NCBI RefSeq assembly: GCF_017313275.1 | Contig: NZ_JAFLNM010000001.1 | Coordinates: 1,736,001-1,800,000 of the forward strand | Direction: 5' to 3' | Length of the DNA stretch: 64,000 bases | Source: Flagellimonas profundi | Lineage (GTDB): Bacteria; Bacteroidota; Bacteroidia; Flavobacteriales; Flavobacteriaceae | In this document: positions 7,695-16,021 of the stretch, one piece after another | How the letters are laid out: the number at the start of each line of letters is the position of its first letter | How positions within the stretch are numbered: the first letter of the stretch is position 1 | Made by a program: the position numbers and the translations under genes | Notes under the pieces: model-generated | What the model was told of the DNA's origin: nothing | Seen by the model: only the letters and a program-made list of their open reading frames with translations | Databases searched by the model: none

Positions 7695-8801
7695 ATGAAG
7701 AAGTTATTTTACATCATCCCCTTATTCCTACTAGTAATCATAGGGTGTAAATCGAGCAAGTATGCCGATTTGGGCGATGGAATTTTTGCTGATATCCAAA
7801 CCACCAAAGGGGATATCATTATCCAATTGGAATACCAAAAAACTCCTGTTACCGTCGCCAACTTTGTATCCTTGGCCGAAGGAAAGAATCCATTTGTAAA
7901 CGATGAGTATAAGGACAAGAAATTCTATGATGGCATCGTATTCCATAGGGTAATCAAGGACTTTATGATTCAAGGTGGGGATCCGACCGGTAGTGGAAGC
8001 GGTAATATTGGTTATACCTTTAAAGATGAGTTCAACGATTCCTTGAGACACTCAAAAAAAGGAATACTATCCATGGCCAACAGAGGTCCAAAGACCAATA
8101 GTAGTCAGTTTTTTATCACCCACAAGGCAACCCCTTGGCTGAATGACAAACACACTGTTTTTGGTGAAGTTGTGGCAGGAATGGACGTGGTCGATTCCAT
8201 TGCCAATGTTGAAACGGGACCTGGTGACAGACCCATTACCGATGTTGTAATGGACCATGTGGAAATTGTACGCAAGGGCAAAGAAGCCAGGCAGTTTGAT
8301 GCCGTTCAGATTATGAGCGACTATTTCGAGGAAGCCAAAGCGGCAGAAGAGGCGTTCAAAAAAATGAAGGAAGATTTAGCGGCCCAATTTACTGAGCAGA
8401 TCAACGAAGCGGAGGAAACTGACAGCGGTCTTCGTATTCTAAAACTTAAAGAAGGTGAAGGAGAACAACCAAAAGTAGGTCAAAATGTATTGGTAAACTA
8501 CGCAGGTTGGTTGTTCAACGGGGATTTGTTCGATAGCAATATTCAAGAAATTGCGGAACAATTCAACCAATTGAACCCTGGCAGGAGAGATCAAGGAGGT
8601 TACATGCCTTTTCCTATGAGCTATAGCCCCGATGCGCAATTGGCAGCAGGTTTCCGCGAAGGTTTGTTGACCATGAAGGTCGGGGACAAAGTTCGCTTGT
8701 TCATCCCTCCACACCTTGGGTATGGCGACAACGATTATGGTCCCATCCCTGGCGGTTCCACTTTGGTTTTTGATATAGAAATTGTTGGAATTGAACAATA
8801 G
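7695..8801 (+). CDS. cyclophilin-FKBP fusion prolyl isomerase, lipoprotein
   Basis: A 368-residue lipoprotein (lipobox VIIGC, C18) holding two unrelated prolyl isomerases. Residues about 29-193 are a cyclophilin with FHRVIKDFMIQGGDP (active-site R85, F90, Q93) and SSQFFIT. A charged helical linker at 195-240 (EEAKAAEEAFKKMKED) leads to an FKBP domain at about 241-366 with VLVNYAGWLFNGDLFDS, GFREGLLTMKVGDK and PPHLGYG. The FKBP has an insertion of roughly 30 residues after the DLFDS strand. Such proteins are known as dual-family immunophilins of the cyclophilin-first type. It is 11 bases downstream of gldI and ends at a strong terminator. Confidence 0.95.
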   Translation: MKKLFYIIPLFLLVIIGCKSSKYADLGDGIFADIQTTKGDIIIQLEYQKTPVTVANFVSLAEGKNPFVNDEYKDKKFYDGIVFHRVIKDFMIQGGDPTGSGSGNIGYTFKDEFNDSLRHSKKGILSMANRGPKTNSSQFFITHKATPWLNDKHTVFGEVVAGMDVVDSIANVETGPGDRPITDVVMDHVEIVRKGKEARQFDAVQIMSDYFEEAKAAEEAFKKMKEDLAAQFTEQINEAEETDSGLRILKLKEGEGEQPKVGQNVLVNYAGWLFNGDLFDSNIQEIAEQFNQLNPGRRDQGGYMPFPMSYSPDAQLAAGFREGLLTMKVGDKVRLFIPPHLGYGDNDYGPIPGGSTLVFDIEIVGIEQ

Positions 8802-8815
8802 AATTCCAAAAGCAT

Positions 8816-8857
8816 AACTAAAAAAAGCCGTACTTTTCCGTACGGCTTTTTTTAGTT
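8816..8857. terminator. bidirectional Rho-independent terminator
   Basis: An 18-bp perfect inverted repeat (AACTAAAAAAAGCCGTAC at 8816-8833 and its complement at 8840-8857) with loop TTTTCC. The A-run and T-run flanking the GC core allow termination on both strands; it ends the nrnA-gldI-isomerase operon. Confidence 0.93.
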
Positions 8858-8904
8858 GTTCTCTCCATTATATGGAATCTTAAAACCTATTGTTTTCATT
8901 TTTG

Positions 8905-9978
8905 ATGACACAAAAAACCAAGACTATAATCGCCATTGGCCTACCTCTACAAATTATACTGGTAAGGTGGATGGGCCATTACCCCAGTTTTGTGGAAGAA
9001 TATTACAGCAATGGCATCTACTTCTACATTTCAGGGTTTTTGAGAATTCTCTTCGGTTGGATTCCATTCTCCTTCGGAGATCTGGTTTACACAGCTTCCG
9101 TCATTTTAGTAATTCGATACATTTACAAACACTGGAAAAGCATTAAAAGAAAACCTCTTCTCTTTCTTAAAGACATTATTGTCGTCCTTTCCATCATATA
9201 TTTTGCCTTTCACCTGTTCTGGGGCATGAACTACCATAGGCAACCCATCACTTGGAAACTAGGAATCGAACGTGAATATACGGTCGATGAGTTGGTCGAA
9301 CTAACGCAGTTCATCATAAAAAAAACAAATCAATATCAACTAGAGCTAACAGGGGATACCGTCTCACCAGTTCATATCCCCTACTCCAAAAAAGAAATCT
9401 TTGCCAAAACGAAAGAAGCCTATGCCAACTTTGCAGAGCAATACCCCGATTTTGGATATCGGCATCGTAGTTTAAAATCATCTATTTATAGCGTTCCATT
9501 GACCTTCATGGGATACGGCGGCTACCTTAATCCTTTTACCAACGAGGCTCAAGTGAACGGGATTACACCAAAATTTAGGCTGCCCACGGTGAGCGGGCAC
9601 GAGGTAGGGCATCAATTGGGCTACTCCGCTGAGGGCGCCACCAATTTCATCGGCTACTTGGTCACCTCTCAGAGCAAGGACCCTTACTTTAAATATTCAG
9701 CCTATAACCATGCCCTTGGATATTGCCTTTCCGACCTTTATTATAAAGATGAGCAAACTTATAATGAGATAGTTGCGACCATCAACTTTGGAGTAAAGGA
9801 AAACTTCAATGAATTACGTGATTTTTGGGAAAAATATAAAAACCCCATGGAACCGGTCTTTAAATCCGTATTCAACACTTTTTTAAAGGTGAACAACCAA
9901 AAAGATGGTATAAAAAGCTACAATGCGGTCGTTGGACTTATCATCAACTACCGAAAACAAGGTTATCAGAAGGATTGA
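8905..9978 (+). CDS. DUF3810 membrane protein with zinc-metalloprotease motif
   Basis: I start at ATG 8905 (MTQKTKTIIAIGLPLQ) rather than the in-frame TTG at 8890. The 357-residue product has two to three N-terminal membrane helices within the first 120 residues and an extracytoplasmic domain. That domain contains SGHEVGHQLGYSAEGATNF with HEVGH at 232-236 and E243, a zincin-type HExxH site with a possible downstream ligand. The family is known only as DUF3810; peptidase activity is inferred from the motif. It stands alone between two terminator/promoter regions. Confidence 0.88.
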   Translation: MTQKTKTIIAIGLPLQIILVRWMGHYPSFVEEYYSNGIYFYISGFLRILFGWIPFSFGDLVYTASVILVIRYIYKHWKSIKRKPLLFLKDIIVVLSIIYFAFHLFWGMNYHRQPITWKLGIEREYTVDELVELTQFIIKKTNQYQLELTGDTVSPVHIPYSKKEIFAKTKEAYANFAEQYPDFGYRHRSLKSSIYSVPLTFMGYGGYLNPFTNEAQVNGITPKFRLPTVSGHEVGHQLGYSAEGATNFIGYLVTSQSKDPYFKYSAYNHALGYCLSDLYYKDEQTYNEIVATINFGVKENFNELRDFWEKYKNPMEPVFKSVFNTFLKVNNQKDGIKSYNAVVGLIINYRKQGYQKD

Positions 9979-9981
9979 AAC

Positions 9982-10012
9982 TTGTAGAGTCCTTTCACAA
10001 AGGTTATCTTTA
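9982..10012 (+). promoter_or_regulatory. promoter of the amidohydrolase pair
   Basis: TTG (9982-9984), 20 bases, then TATCTTTA (10005-10012), which fits TTG-N20-TAnnTTTG with one mismatch. It overlaps the space just after the DUF3810 stop and lies 25 bases before ATG 10038. Confidence 0.6.
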
Positions 10013-10037
10013 AACCGACTAATTCAATTCAAACCTT

Positions 10038-12983
10038 ATGAGACTTAAACTTTTAGCCCTGTTTCTCTTCATGGGCAGTGTTTCTTTGTTCGCACAGGAT
10101 TATTTTCCAATAAATGACGGTGTAAAGGCAAAGAAAAACAACAATTACACGGCATTAACCAATGCCAAAATCTATGTGACCCCCACCCAAGTGATCAACA
10201 ATGGTACGTTGCTGATTCAAAACGGTAAAGTGGTACAAGTGGGCAAATCCGTAAATATTCCCAAAAATGCAATCGTAGAAGACTTGAGTGGAAAATCCAT
10301 CTATCCTTCATTCATTGATGTGTTTTCTGGGTTTGGTGTGGAGCTTCCAAAACAAGCTAGTGGCAGTGGAAGGTCGGCACAATATGGTCCGTCGCGAGAA
10401 GGGTTTTACTGGAACGACCACATTATGCCAGAAAATAATGCCATCAGCAGCTTTACATATAATGAGAAAGAAGCCAAAGAACTGAGAAATGCAGGTTTTG
10501 GAACCATAAATACTCACATTGAAGATGGTATCGCAAGAGGAACCGGCCTATTGGTGGCTTTGAACGATGATGCCTCGGAAGCGCAACGAATCCTCTCAGA
10601 TAAGTCTGCACAATACTTTTCCTTTGAAAAGAGCCGGGCTTCCAGACAATCGTACCCAGGCTCATTAATGGGTGCAATGGCCCTTATGCGCCAAGTGTAT
10701 TACGATATGGACTGGTACAGCAAGGGTAATGTGGACACCAAGGACCGTTCCTTGGAAGCACTTATCGACAATAAAGGGTTAACCCAAATTTATGCCGCTG
10801 GTGACAACGGCAATGTGTTACGTGCCGATAAAATAGGGGACCTTTTTGGTATCCAGTATACCATTTTGGCAGGCGGAGACGAATATGAGCACATTGATGA
10901 AATAAAAGCAACCAACGCCAAATTGATACTACCGTTGAATTTTCCAGATGCATTCGACGTATCTAATCCATACCAGGCCAAATACATCGCCTTGAAAGAT
11001 ATGAGACATTGGAACTTGGCGCCGTCCAATCCAAAGGTTTTGGCCGATAATGGAGTGGATTTCTCCATTACCTTGCATGGTCTCAAATCCCCTAAAGAAT
11101 TGAAAGAGAAAATTATGAAAGCCATCAGCTATGGACTTTCCAAAACCAAGGCGTTGGAAGCATTGACCACCGTTCCTGCAGCGATTTTAGGAAAATCCAA
11201 CGAAATTGGTTCACTACAGGCTGGAAGCCAGGCTAACTTTTTGATCACTTCGGGCGATATTTTTGACAAAGGGACCACCCTTTACGAAAACTGGGTCCAA
11301 GGCAACAAGAACGTGATAGAGAGCATGGATGTTATCGATATCCGTGGCGATTACGACCTTGCTGTAAATGGTAGTACGTATAAAGTCTCTCTAACAGGAG
11401 ATGCTGACAAGCCAAAGGCCGAAATTAAAAAAGGGGACGAATCCGTAGACTCCAAAATAGATTATTCCTCAGATTGGTTGAACATCTCTTTCAGTGGGGA
11501 CAATGTTGGTTCGTACAGAATGGTAGCACATGTTTTACCAGGCTCCGAAACCATAAAGGGAAGCGTGGTTCTTCCAAATGGTGACGAAACTTCGGCCACA
11601 ATGACCAAAACCTCATCTTTTGAAGAAAAATCCAAAGAGAAAGAAGCTGCTGAGAAACCAACACTCATGGCTCTTACCTACCCCAATGTAGGGTATGGAT
11701 TCAAGGAAAAACCAAAGCAAGAAAATATACTGTTCAAAAATGCTACGGTTTGGACAGGCGAAAGCATTTTGGAAAATACTGACGTGCTCATCAAAAACGG
11801 AAAAATTTCCAAAGTCGGAAAAGACTTGCGTGCAGGTGGTGCCACAGTGGTTGATGCTACTGGCAAACACCTAACTGCTGGAATTATTGACGAGCACACA
11901 CATATTGCTGCGCTATCCATTAACGAGGGCGGGCAAAATTCCTCTGCCGAAGTACGAATGGAAGATGTTATCGATTCAAAGGATGTCGCCATTTATCGCG
12001 ATTTGGCCGGAGGTGTTACCACCGCCCAATTGTTGCACGGTTCGGCCAATCCCATTGGTGGGCAATCCGCTATTTTTAGATTGAAATGGGGAGAAAGTGC
12101 AGAGGATATGGTATTCGACAATTCACCCAAGTTCATCAAATTTGCGTTAGGTGAAAACGTAAAACAGTCCAACTGGGGCAGTTACTCCCGTTTTCCACAA
12201 ACAAGGATGGGTGTTGAGCAAGTATATATTGATTATTTCCAGCGTGCCAAGGAGTATGACGAAAAGAAAAAGAGCGGTGAACCATACCGTCACGATGAGG
12301 AAATGGAAACATTGGCCGAAATATTGAACGGAGAGCGTTTCATTTCTTGTCACTCCTATGTACAGAGTGAAATCAATATGATGATGAAGGTCGCTGAGAA
12401 ATTTGATTTTCGCGTGAACACCTTCACCCACATTTTGGAAGGCTACAAAGTGGCAGATAAAATGGCCGAACATGGTGTTGGCGGAGGTACATTCAGTGAC
12501 TGGTGGGCCTACAAATATGAAGTGAACGATGCGATTCCCTACAACGCTGCCATCATGTCCAGCCAAGGAGTGACCGTCGCCATCAACAGTGATGATGCCG
12601 AAATGTCCAGAAGGTTGAACCAAGAAGCCGCCAAAACGGTAAAATACGGAGGCATGTCAGAAATCGAAGCATGGAAAATGGTAACATTGAATCCAGCGAA
12701 GCTGCTTCATTTGGACGACCGTGTAGGTAGTATTGAAGAAGGAAAAGATGCCGATGTTGTCCTGTGGACAGACCATCCGCTATCCGTTTATGCCAAAGCT
12801 GAAAAAACCTTGATCGAAGGAAAAGTGTATTTCGATCTCGAAAAGGACAAAAAGCTGAGGGAATCCATCAAAAAGGAACGTAACCAATTGATCGGAATGA
12901 TGTTGAACGAGAACAAAAAAGGTGAAAAATCCAGAACTCCCGTTCAGAGCAAGAAACAAGAGTTTAATTGTGACACCCTTTAA
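10038..12983 (+). CDS. secreted two-domain amidohydrolase (degenerate N-half, intact C-half)
   Basis: A 981-residue exported protein (signal peptide MRLKLLALFLFMGSVSLFAQ) made of two amidohydrolase-superfamily units in tandem. The C-terminal unit has the metal motif IDEHTHIA (H620, H622), further histidines in ISCHSYVQSE and FTHILEG, and the catalytic NSDDAE (D852/D853), so it looks active. The N-terminal unit keeps the flanking beta-sandwich (LIQNGKVVQVGK) and the end motif GSLQAGSQANFLI, but the HxH site is replaced by PSFIDVFSGF at 90-99, so it cannot bind metal in the normal way. The substrate is unknown; imidazolonepropionase- or dipeptidase-like relatives exist. It is co-transcribed with the next gene. 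Confidence 0.88.
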   Translation: MRLKLLALFLFMGSVSLFAQDYFPINDGVKAKKNNNYTALTNAKIYVTPTQVINNGTLLIQNGKVVQVGKSVNIPKNAIVEDLSGKSIYPSFIDVFSGFGVELPKQASGSGRSAQYGPSREGFYWNDHIMPENNAISSFTYNEKEAKELRNAGFGTINTHIEDGIARGTGLLVALNDDASEAQRILSDKSAQYFSFEKSRASRQSYPGSLMGAMALMRQVYYDMDWYSKGNVDTKDRSLEALIDNKGLTQIYAAGDNGNVLRADKIGDLFGIQYTILAGGDEYEHIDEIKATNAKLILPLNFPDAFDVSNPYQAKYIALKDMRHWNLAPSNPKVLADNGVDFSITLHGLKSPKELKEKIMKAISYGLSKTKALEALTTVPAAILGKSNEIGSLQAGSQANFLITSGDIFDKGTTLYENWVQGNKNVIESMDVIDIRGDYDLAVNGSTYKVSLTGDADKPKAEIKKGDESVDSKIDYSSDWLNISFSGDNVGSYRMVAHVLPGSETIKGSVVLPNGDETSATMTKTSSFEEKSKEKEAAEKPTLMALTYPNVGYGFKEKPKQENILFKNATVWTGESILENTDVLIKNGKISKVGKDLRAGGATVVDATGKHLTAGIIDEHTHIAALSINEGGQNSSAEVRMEDVIDSKDVAIYRDLAGGVTTAQLLHGSANPIGGQSAIFRLKWGESAEDMVFDNSPKFIKFALGENVKQSNWGSYSRFPQTRMGVEQVYIDYFQRAKEYDEKKKSGEPYRHDEEMETLAEILNGERFISCHSYVQSEINMMMKVAEKFDFRVNTFTHILEGYKVADKMAEHGVGGGTFSDWWAYKYEVNDAIPYNAAIMSSQGVTVAINSDDAEMSRRLNQEAAKTVKYGGMSEIEAWKMVTLNPAKLLHLDDRVGSIEEGKDADVVLWTDHPLSVYAKAEKTLIEGKVYFDLEKDKKLRESIKKERNQLIGMMLNENKKGEKSRTPVQSKKQEFNCDTL

Positions 12984-12993
12984 AAAATAGATC

Positions 12994-14286
12994 ATGAAAA
13001 GAATATTTTTAATCATAGCAATTGTTTTTGGGGTTTCATTGAACGCACAGCAAACCCCTGCCCCACCTCAATCCGAACAAATTGCCATTCTTGGCGCTAC
13101 GGCCCATATTGGTAATGGAGAGGTGATAGAGAACTGTACCATCATTTTTAAGGATGGGAAAATTACGGCCATTGGAGCCGATTTGATGGCGCCGACCATT
13201 GGCACCATGATCAATGCCGAGGGCAAACATGTATATCCTGGCTTTATTGCTCCTTCCAAATCCCTTGGTCTGGTAGAAGTTGATGCCGTTAGGGCAAGTG
13301 ACGATCAAGACGAAATTGGCGAAATGATTCCACATGTTCGTAGTTTGATCGCATACAACGCAGAATCCAAAGTAGTGGAAAGTATGCGGCCCAATGGTGT
13401 TCTTATTGGACAAGTGACACCCCAGGGAGGCACCATTTCGGGAACTTCCAGTATTGTGCAGTTCGATGCCTGGAACTGGGAAGATGCCTCTCTTAAAACA
13501 GATGATGGCATTCACTTGAATTGGCCTAATTTCTTTAGAAGAGGTCGCTGGTGGAGAGGTGAAGAAAGAGGGTACATTCCCAACGAAGATTACGGAAAGG
13601 AAATGGATGACATTAAAACGTTCTTCCAAAATTCCATGGCATACGGAAAAGCCAACGGAGATGAGAAGAACTTGCCCTTTGCCGCTATGCAGGGCCTTTT
13701 TGATGGCTCACAGCGTTTGTACATCCATGCCGATGGCGAAAAGGAAATGACCGATGCAGTGACCTTGGCCAAAGAAATGGGTGTTAAAAACGTGGTGATC
13801 GTTGGAGGATATCGTGCCAACAAAATTACCGATCTACTAAAACAACACAATATACCTGTTTTGGTAGGCCGTACCCACTCCTTGCCGAGTTTTGATGATG
13901 ATGATTATGACATTACCTACAAATTGCCAAAATTGTTGGTAGATGCCGGTCTTTTGGTAGGATTGCAGAATGAAGATGCCGCTAATTTCCAAGTGAGGAA
14001 CCTTGCTTTTTATGCAGGGCAAACAGTGGCTCAAGGGCTCGATAAGGAAACGGCTTTACAATTGATCACTGGCAATACCGCCAAAATCTTGGGCATTGAC
14101 GATATGTACGGAACTTTGGAAGAAGGTAAAAGTGCCACCCTATTTATTTCTGAAGGGGATGCGTTGGATATGAGGACCAACAAACTTTCCAAAGCCTATA
14201 TCGATGGTAGGGACGTTTCCTTGGAAACCCACCAGACCGAACTTTGGAAAAGGTACATGGGAAAATACGAAAGAGAAGGAAAATAG
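12994..14286 (+). CDS. secreted amidohydrolase-like protein lacking the metal site
   Basis: A 430-residue exported protein (MKRIFLIIAIVFGVSLNAQQ) related to the N-terminal half of its upstream neighbour. The amidohydrolase shell is recognisable from GKITAIGADL at the start and GTLEEGKSATLFIS at the end. The canonical PGFIDxHxH motif is instead PGFIAPSKSLG at 82-92, so the metal-binding histidines are missing. It starts 10 bases after the 981-residue gene and precedes a terminator. A partner or regulatory subunit for the active protein is an inference from pairing; it may also have a different chemistry. Confidence 0.85.
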   Translation: MKRIFLIIAIVFGVSLNAQQTPAPPQSEQIAILGATAHIGNGEVIENCTIIFKDGKITAIGADLMAPTIGTMINAEGKHVYPGFIAPSKSLGLVEVDAVRASDDQDEIGEMIPHVRSLIAYNAESKVVESMRPNGVLIGQVTPQGGTISGTSSIVQFDAWNWEDASLKTDDGIHLNWPNFFRRGRWWRGEERGYIPNEDYGKEMDDIKTFFQNSMAYGKANGDEKNLPFAAMQGLFDGSQRLYIHADGEKEMTDAVTLAKEMGVKNVVIVGGYRANKITDLLKQHNIPVLVGRTHSLPSFDDDDYDITYKLPKLLVDAGLLVGLQNEDAANFQVRNLAFYAGQTVAQGLDKETALQLITGNTAKILGIDDMYGTLEEGKSATLFISEGDALDMRTNKLSKAYIDGRDVSLETHQTELWKRYMGKYEREGK

Positions 14287-14306
14287 AAATCTAATTTTTT
14301 TAAGAA

Positions 14307-14340
14307 AAAAAGGCGCTCGTTTGAGCGCCTTTTTGTTTTT
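14307..14340 (+). terminator. Rho-independent terminator of the amidohydrolase operon
   Basis: A 12-bp stem AAAAAGGCGCTC / GAGCGCCTTTTT with loop GTTT, followed by a T-rich tail. The A-run would also let it serve the convergent minus-strand lipoprotein gene. Confidence 0.9.
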
Positions 14341-14344
14341 TCAA

Positions 14345-15148
14345 TCAGTTGGTTTTGACAGGCACATATTCCCCGTTTTCTGGTTTAGCATAAAAACCAT
14401 CCTGCCGAGGATCCTCACTAATGGTGACATCTTTAAACGCAATCGTACTGGCAGGCTCTAAAACTTTTCTTCCCTCATAACTATACCATGTAATGGATTT
14501 TGGCAACACCAATCCATTCACCTCTTGCCAATCTGCGTAATTGATCCACCTTACATTGTCAGAACTCTCCCCTGAACGATAAGTCACCGTATAGCCCAAC
14601 CAGGCCATTTTATGACTTTCTGGATCGAAATGGATATAATATTCGTCCTTGGAAGAAGCACCAACTCCGGATTGATAAGCGATTTTGATTCCAGGATAAC
14701 TTTTACCTTCAAAATTCAAGTCTTCAGCTTGCGAGTATATAATTCCTTCGTCGGACAATACAAAGGGCATGGCATAGAAGTAAAACATCAAATTATGGTA
14801 AAAGCCCACATCACCTTCATAACTGCCGTTTACATTCAAAAGCCAGGCTTGTTCGCCATCAAAACCCATTGAAAATTGTTCGGTGTCAATTCTATCCTTT
14901 CTGGTCCAGAGATCAATAGTGTGTGTTTCAGGTAAATTCGGCTTGGGAAGTACAAAAGACAATGTTCGTTGTTTCTTCCATTCATTCAAACCTCCATGAG
15001 CATCAAAAACCGCTTCCAATGCATCTGGATATTGGTTCTTGGTTTCTGAAATCTCTTGCTGAACAGGTTCTTCAACCTTTACAAGCTTAGGGGTTTGTTT
15101 ACAAGCGGTCAAGCCCAAAAAAAGTAATGGGATGGTTATTTTGTTCAT
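14345..15148 (-). CDS. DUF6503-type lipoprotein
   Basis: A 267-residue lipoprotein (MNKITIPLLFLGLTAC, C16). The mature part contains EAVFDAHGGLNEWKKQRTLSF, a DGEQAWLLN motif and YYIHFDPESHKMAWLGY, giving the all-beta pattern of the LolA/LolB-like or DUF6503 group seen in flavobacteria. Such folds bind lipids, but a role is not established. It converges on the amidohydrolase operon and diverges from the methyltransferase gene. Confidence 0.82.
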   Translation of the reverse strand: MNKITIPLLFLGLTACKQTPKLVKVEEPVQQEISETKNQYPDALEAVFDAHGGLNEWKKQRTLSFVLPKPNLPETHTIDLWTRKDRIDTEQFSMGFDGEQAWLLNVNGSYEGDVGFYHNLMFYFYAMPFVLSDEGIIYSQAEDLNFEGKSYPGIKIAYQSGVGASSKDEYYIHFDPESHKMAWLGYTVTYRSGESSDNVRWINYADWQEVNGLVLPKSITWYSYEGRKVLEPASTIAFKDVTISEDPRQDGFYAKPENGEYVPVKTN

Positions 15149-15196
15149 GTTTTAATTTTACCTGTTGGTCGAAAACCTCTTTCTATAATTACAGGA

Positions 15197-16018
15197 ATGG
15201 CTATTTTTACCAGGTGTATGGAAGCTAAACTGATCAGTAGTGCCCAAAATCCATTGGTTAAAAAAATCCTGCTCCTAAAAGAGAAATCACGTGAAAGGAG
15301 AAAAAGTGGGCTTTTTGTTGTGGAGGGACAGCGGGAAATTGAATTGGCCCAAAAGGGAGGATACACTTTACAAACCCTTATTTTTTGTCCTGAGATCATG
15401 GGCTCCGGTTCCATTGAAGCTTTTACCAGTGGCTCAAATCCAGAAATCATCCAGGCTTCCGAAAGCGTTTACGGCAAAATTGCCCATCGCGGCACCACAG
15501 AGGGTATTCTTGGGCTCATGCATTCCAAAGATCATGGGTTGGAACATATTTCCTTTACAAATAAAACACCTTTGGTGTTGGTTGCCGAAGCACCCGAAAA
15601 GCCGGGGAACATCGGTGCATTGTTGCGCACCGCAGATGCCGCTGCAGTCGATGCCGTTTTAATAGCAAATCCCAAATCCGACCTATATAGTCCAAACATT
15701 ATCCGTTCTAGCGTTGGTTGCCTTTTCACCAACCAAATAGGCGTGGGTACAACGGACGAGATCATTGACTTTTTACAAACCAACCAAATCAAAATCTACT
15801 GTGCTGCCTTAACCGCTTCCAAGAATTATGTGGATTGTGATTTTAAAGCCGCTTCGGCCCTCGTAATGGGAACAGAAGCTACTGGATTGACAGAAAAATG
15901 GCTTCAAAATTCCGACCAAAACATAATTATACCGATGCAAGGAGAAATAGACTCCATGAATGTTTCGGTATCCGCCGCAATACTTATATTTGAGGCGAAG
16001 CGGCAGCGCGGATTTTAA
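15197..16018 (+). CDS. SpoU/TrmH-family RNA 2'-O-methyltransferase
   Basis: A 273-residue SPOUT methyltransferase. The N-terminal substrate-binding domain (SSAQNPLVKKILLLKEKSR, FVVEGQREIELA) is the L30e-like type, and the SAM-binding trefoil knot shows EKPGNIGALLRTADA, VMGTEATGL and IPMQGEIDSMNVSVSAAI. These enzymes methylate ribose in rRNA or tRNA; the target cannot be told from sequence. A second in-frame ATG at 15218 (MEAKLISS) fits the family start as well as the one used here. It is three bases upstream of the M48 protease gene. Confidence 0.92.
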   Translation: MAIFTRCMEAKLISSAQNPLVKKILLLKEKSRERRKSGLFVVEGQREIELAQKGGYTLQTLIFCPEIMGSGSIEAFTSGSNPEIIQASESVYGKIAHRGTTEGILGLMHSKDHGLEHISFTNKTPLVLVAEAPEKPGNIGALLRTADAAAVDAVLIANPKSDLYSPNIIRSSVGCLFTNQIGVGTTDEIIDFLQTNQIKIYCAALTASKNYVDCDFKAASALVMGTEATGLTEKWLQNSDQNIIIPMQGEIDSMNVSVSAAILIFEAKRQRGF

Positions 16019-16021
16019 GCT

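Noticed and set aside
8890-8904. TTG at 8890 as the DUF3810 start
   Set aside because: The ATG at 8905 gives a normal N-terminus and the five extra codons are not supported by a start signal.
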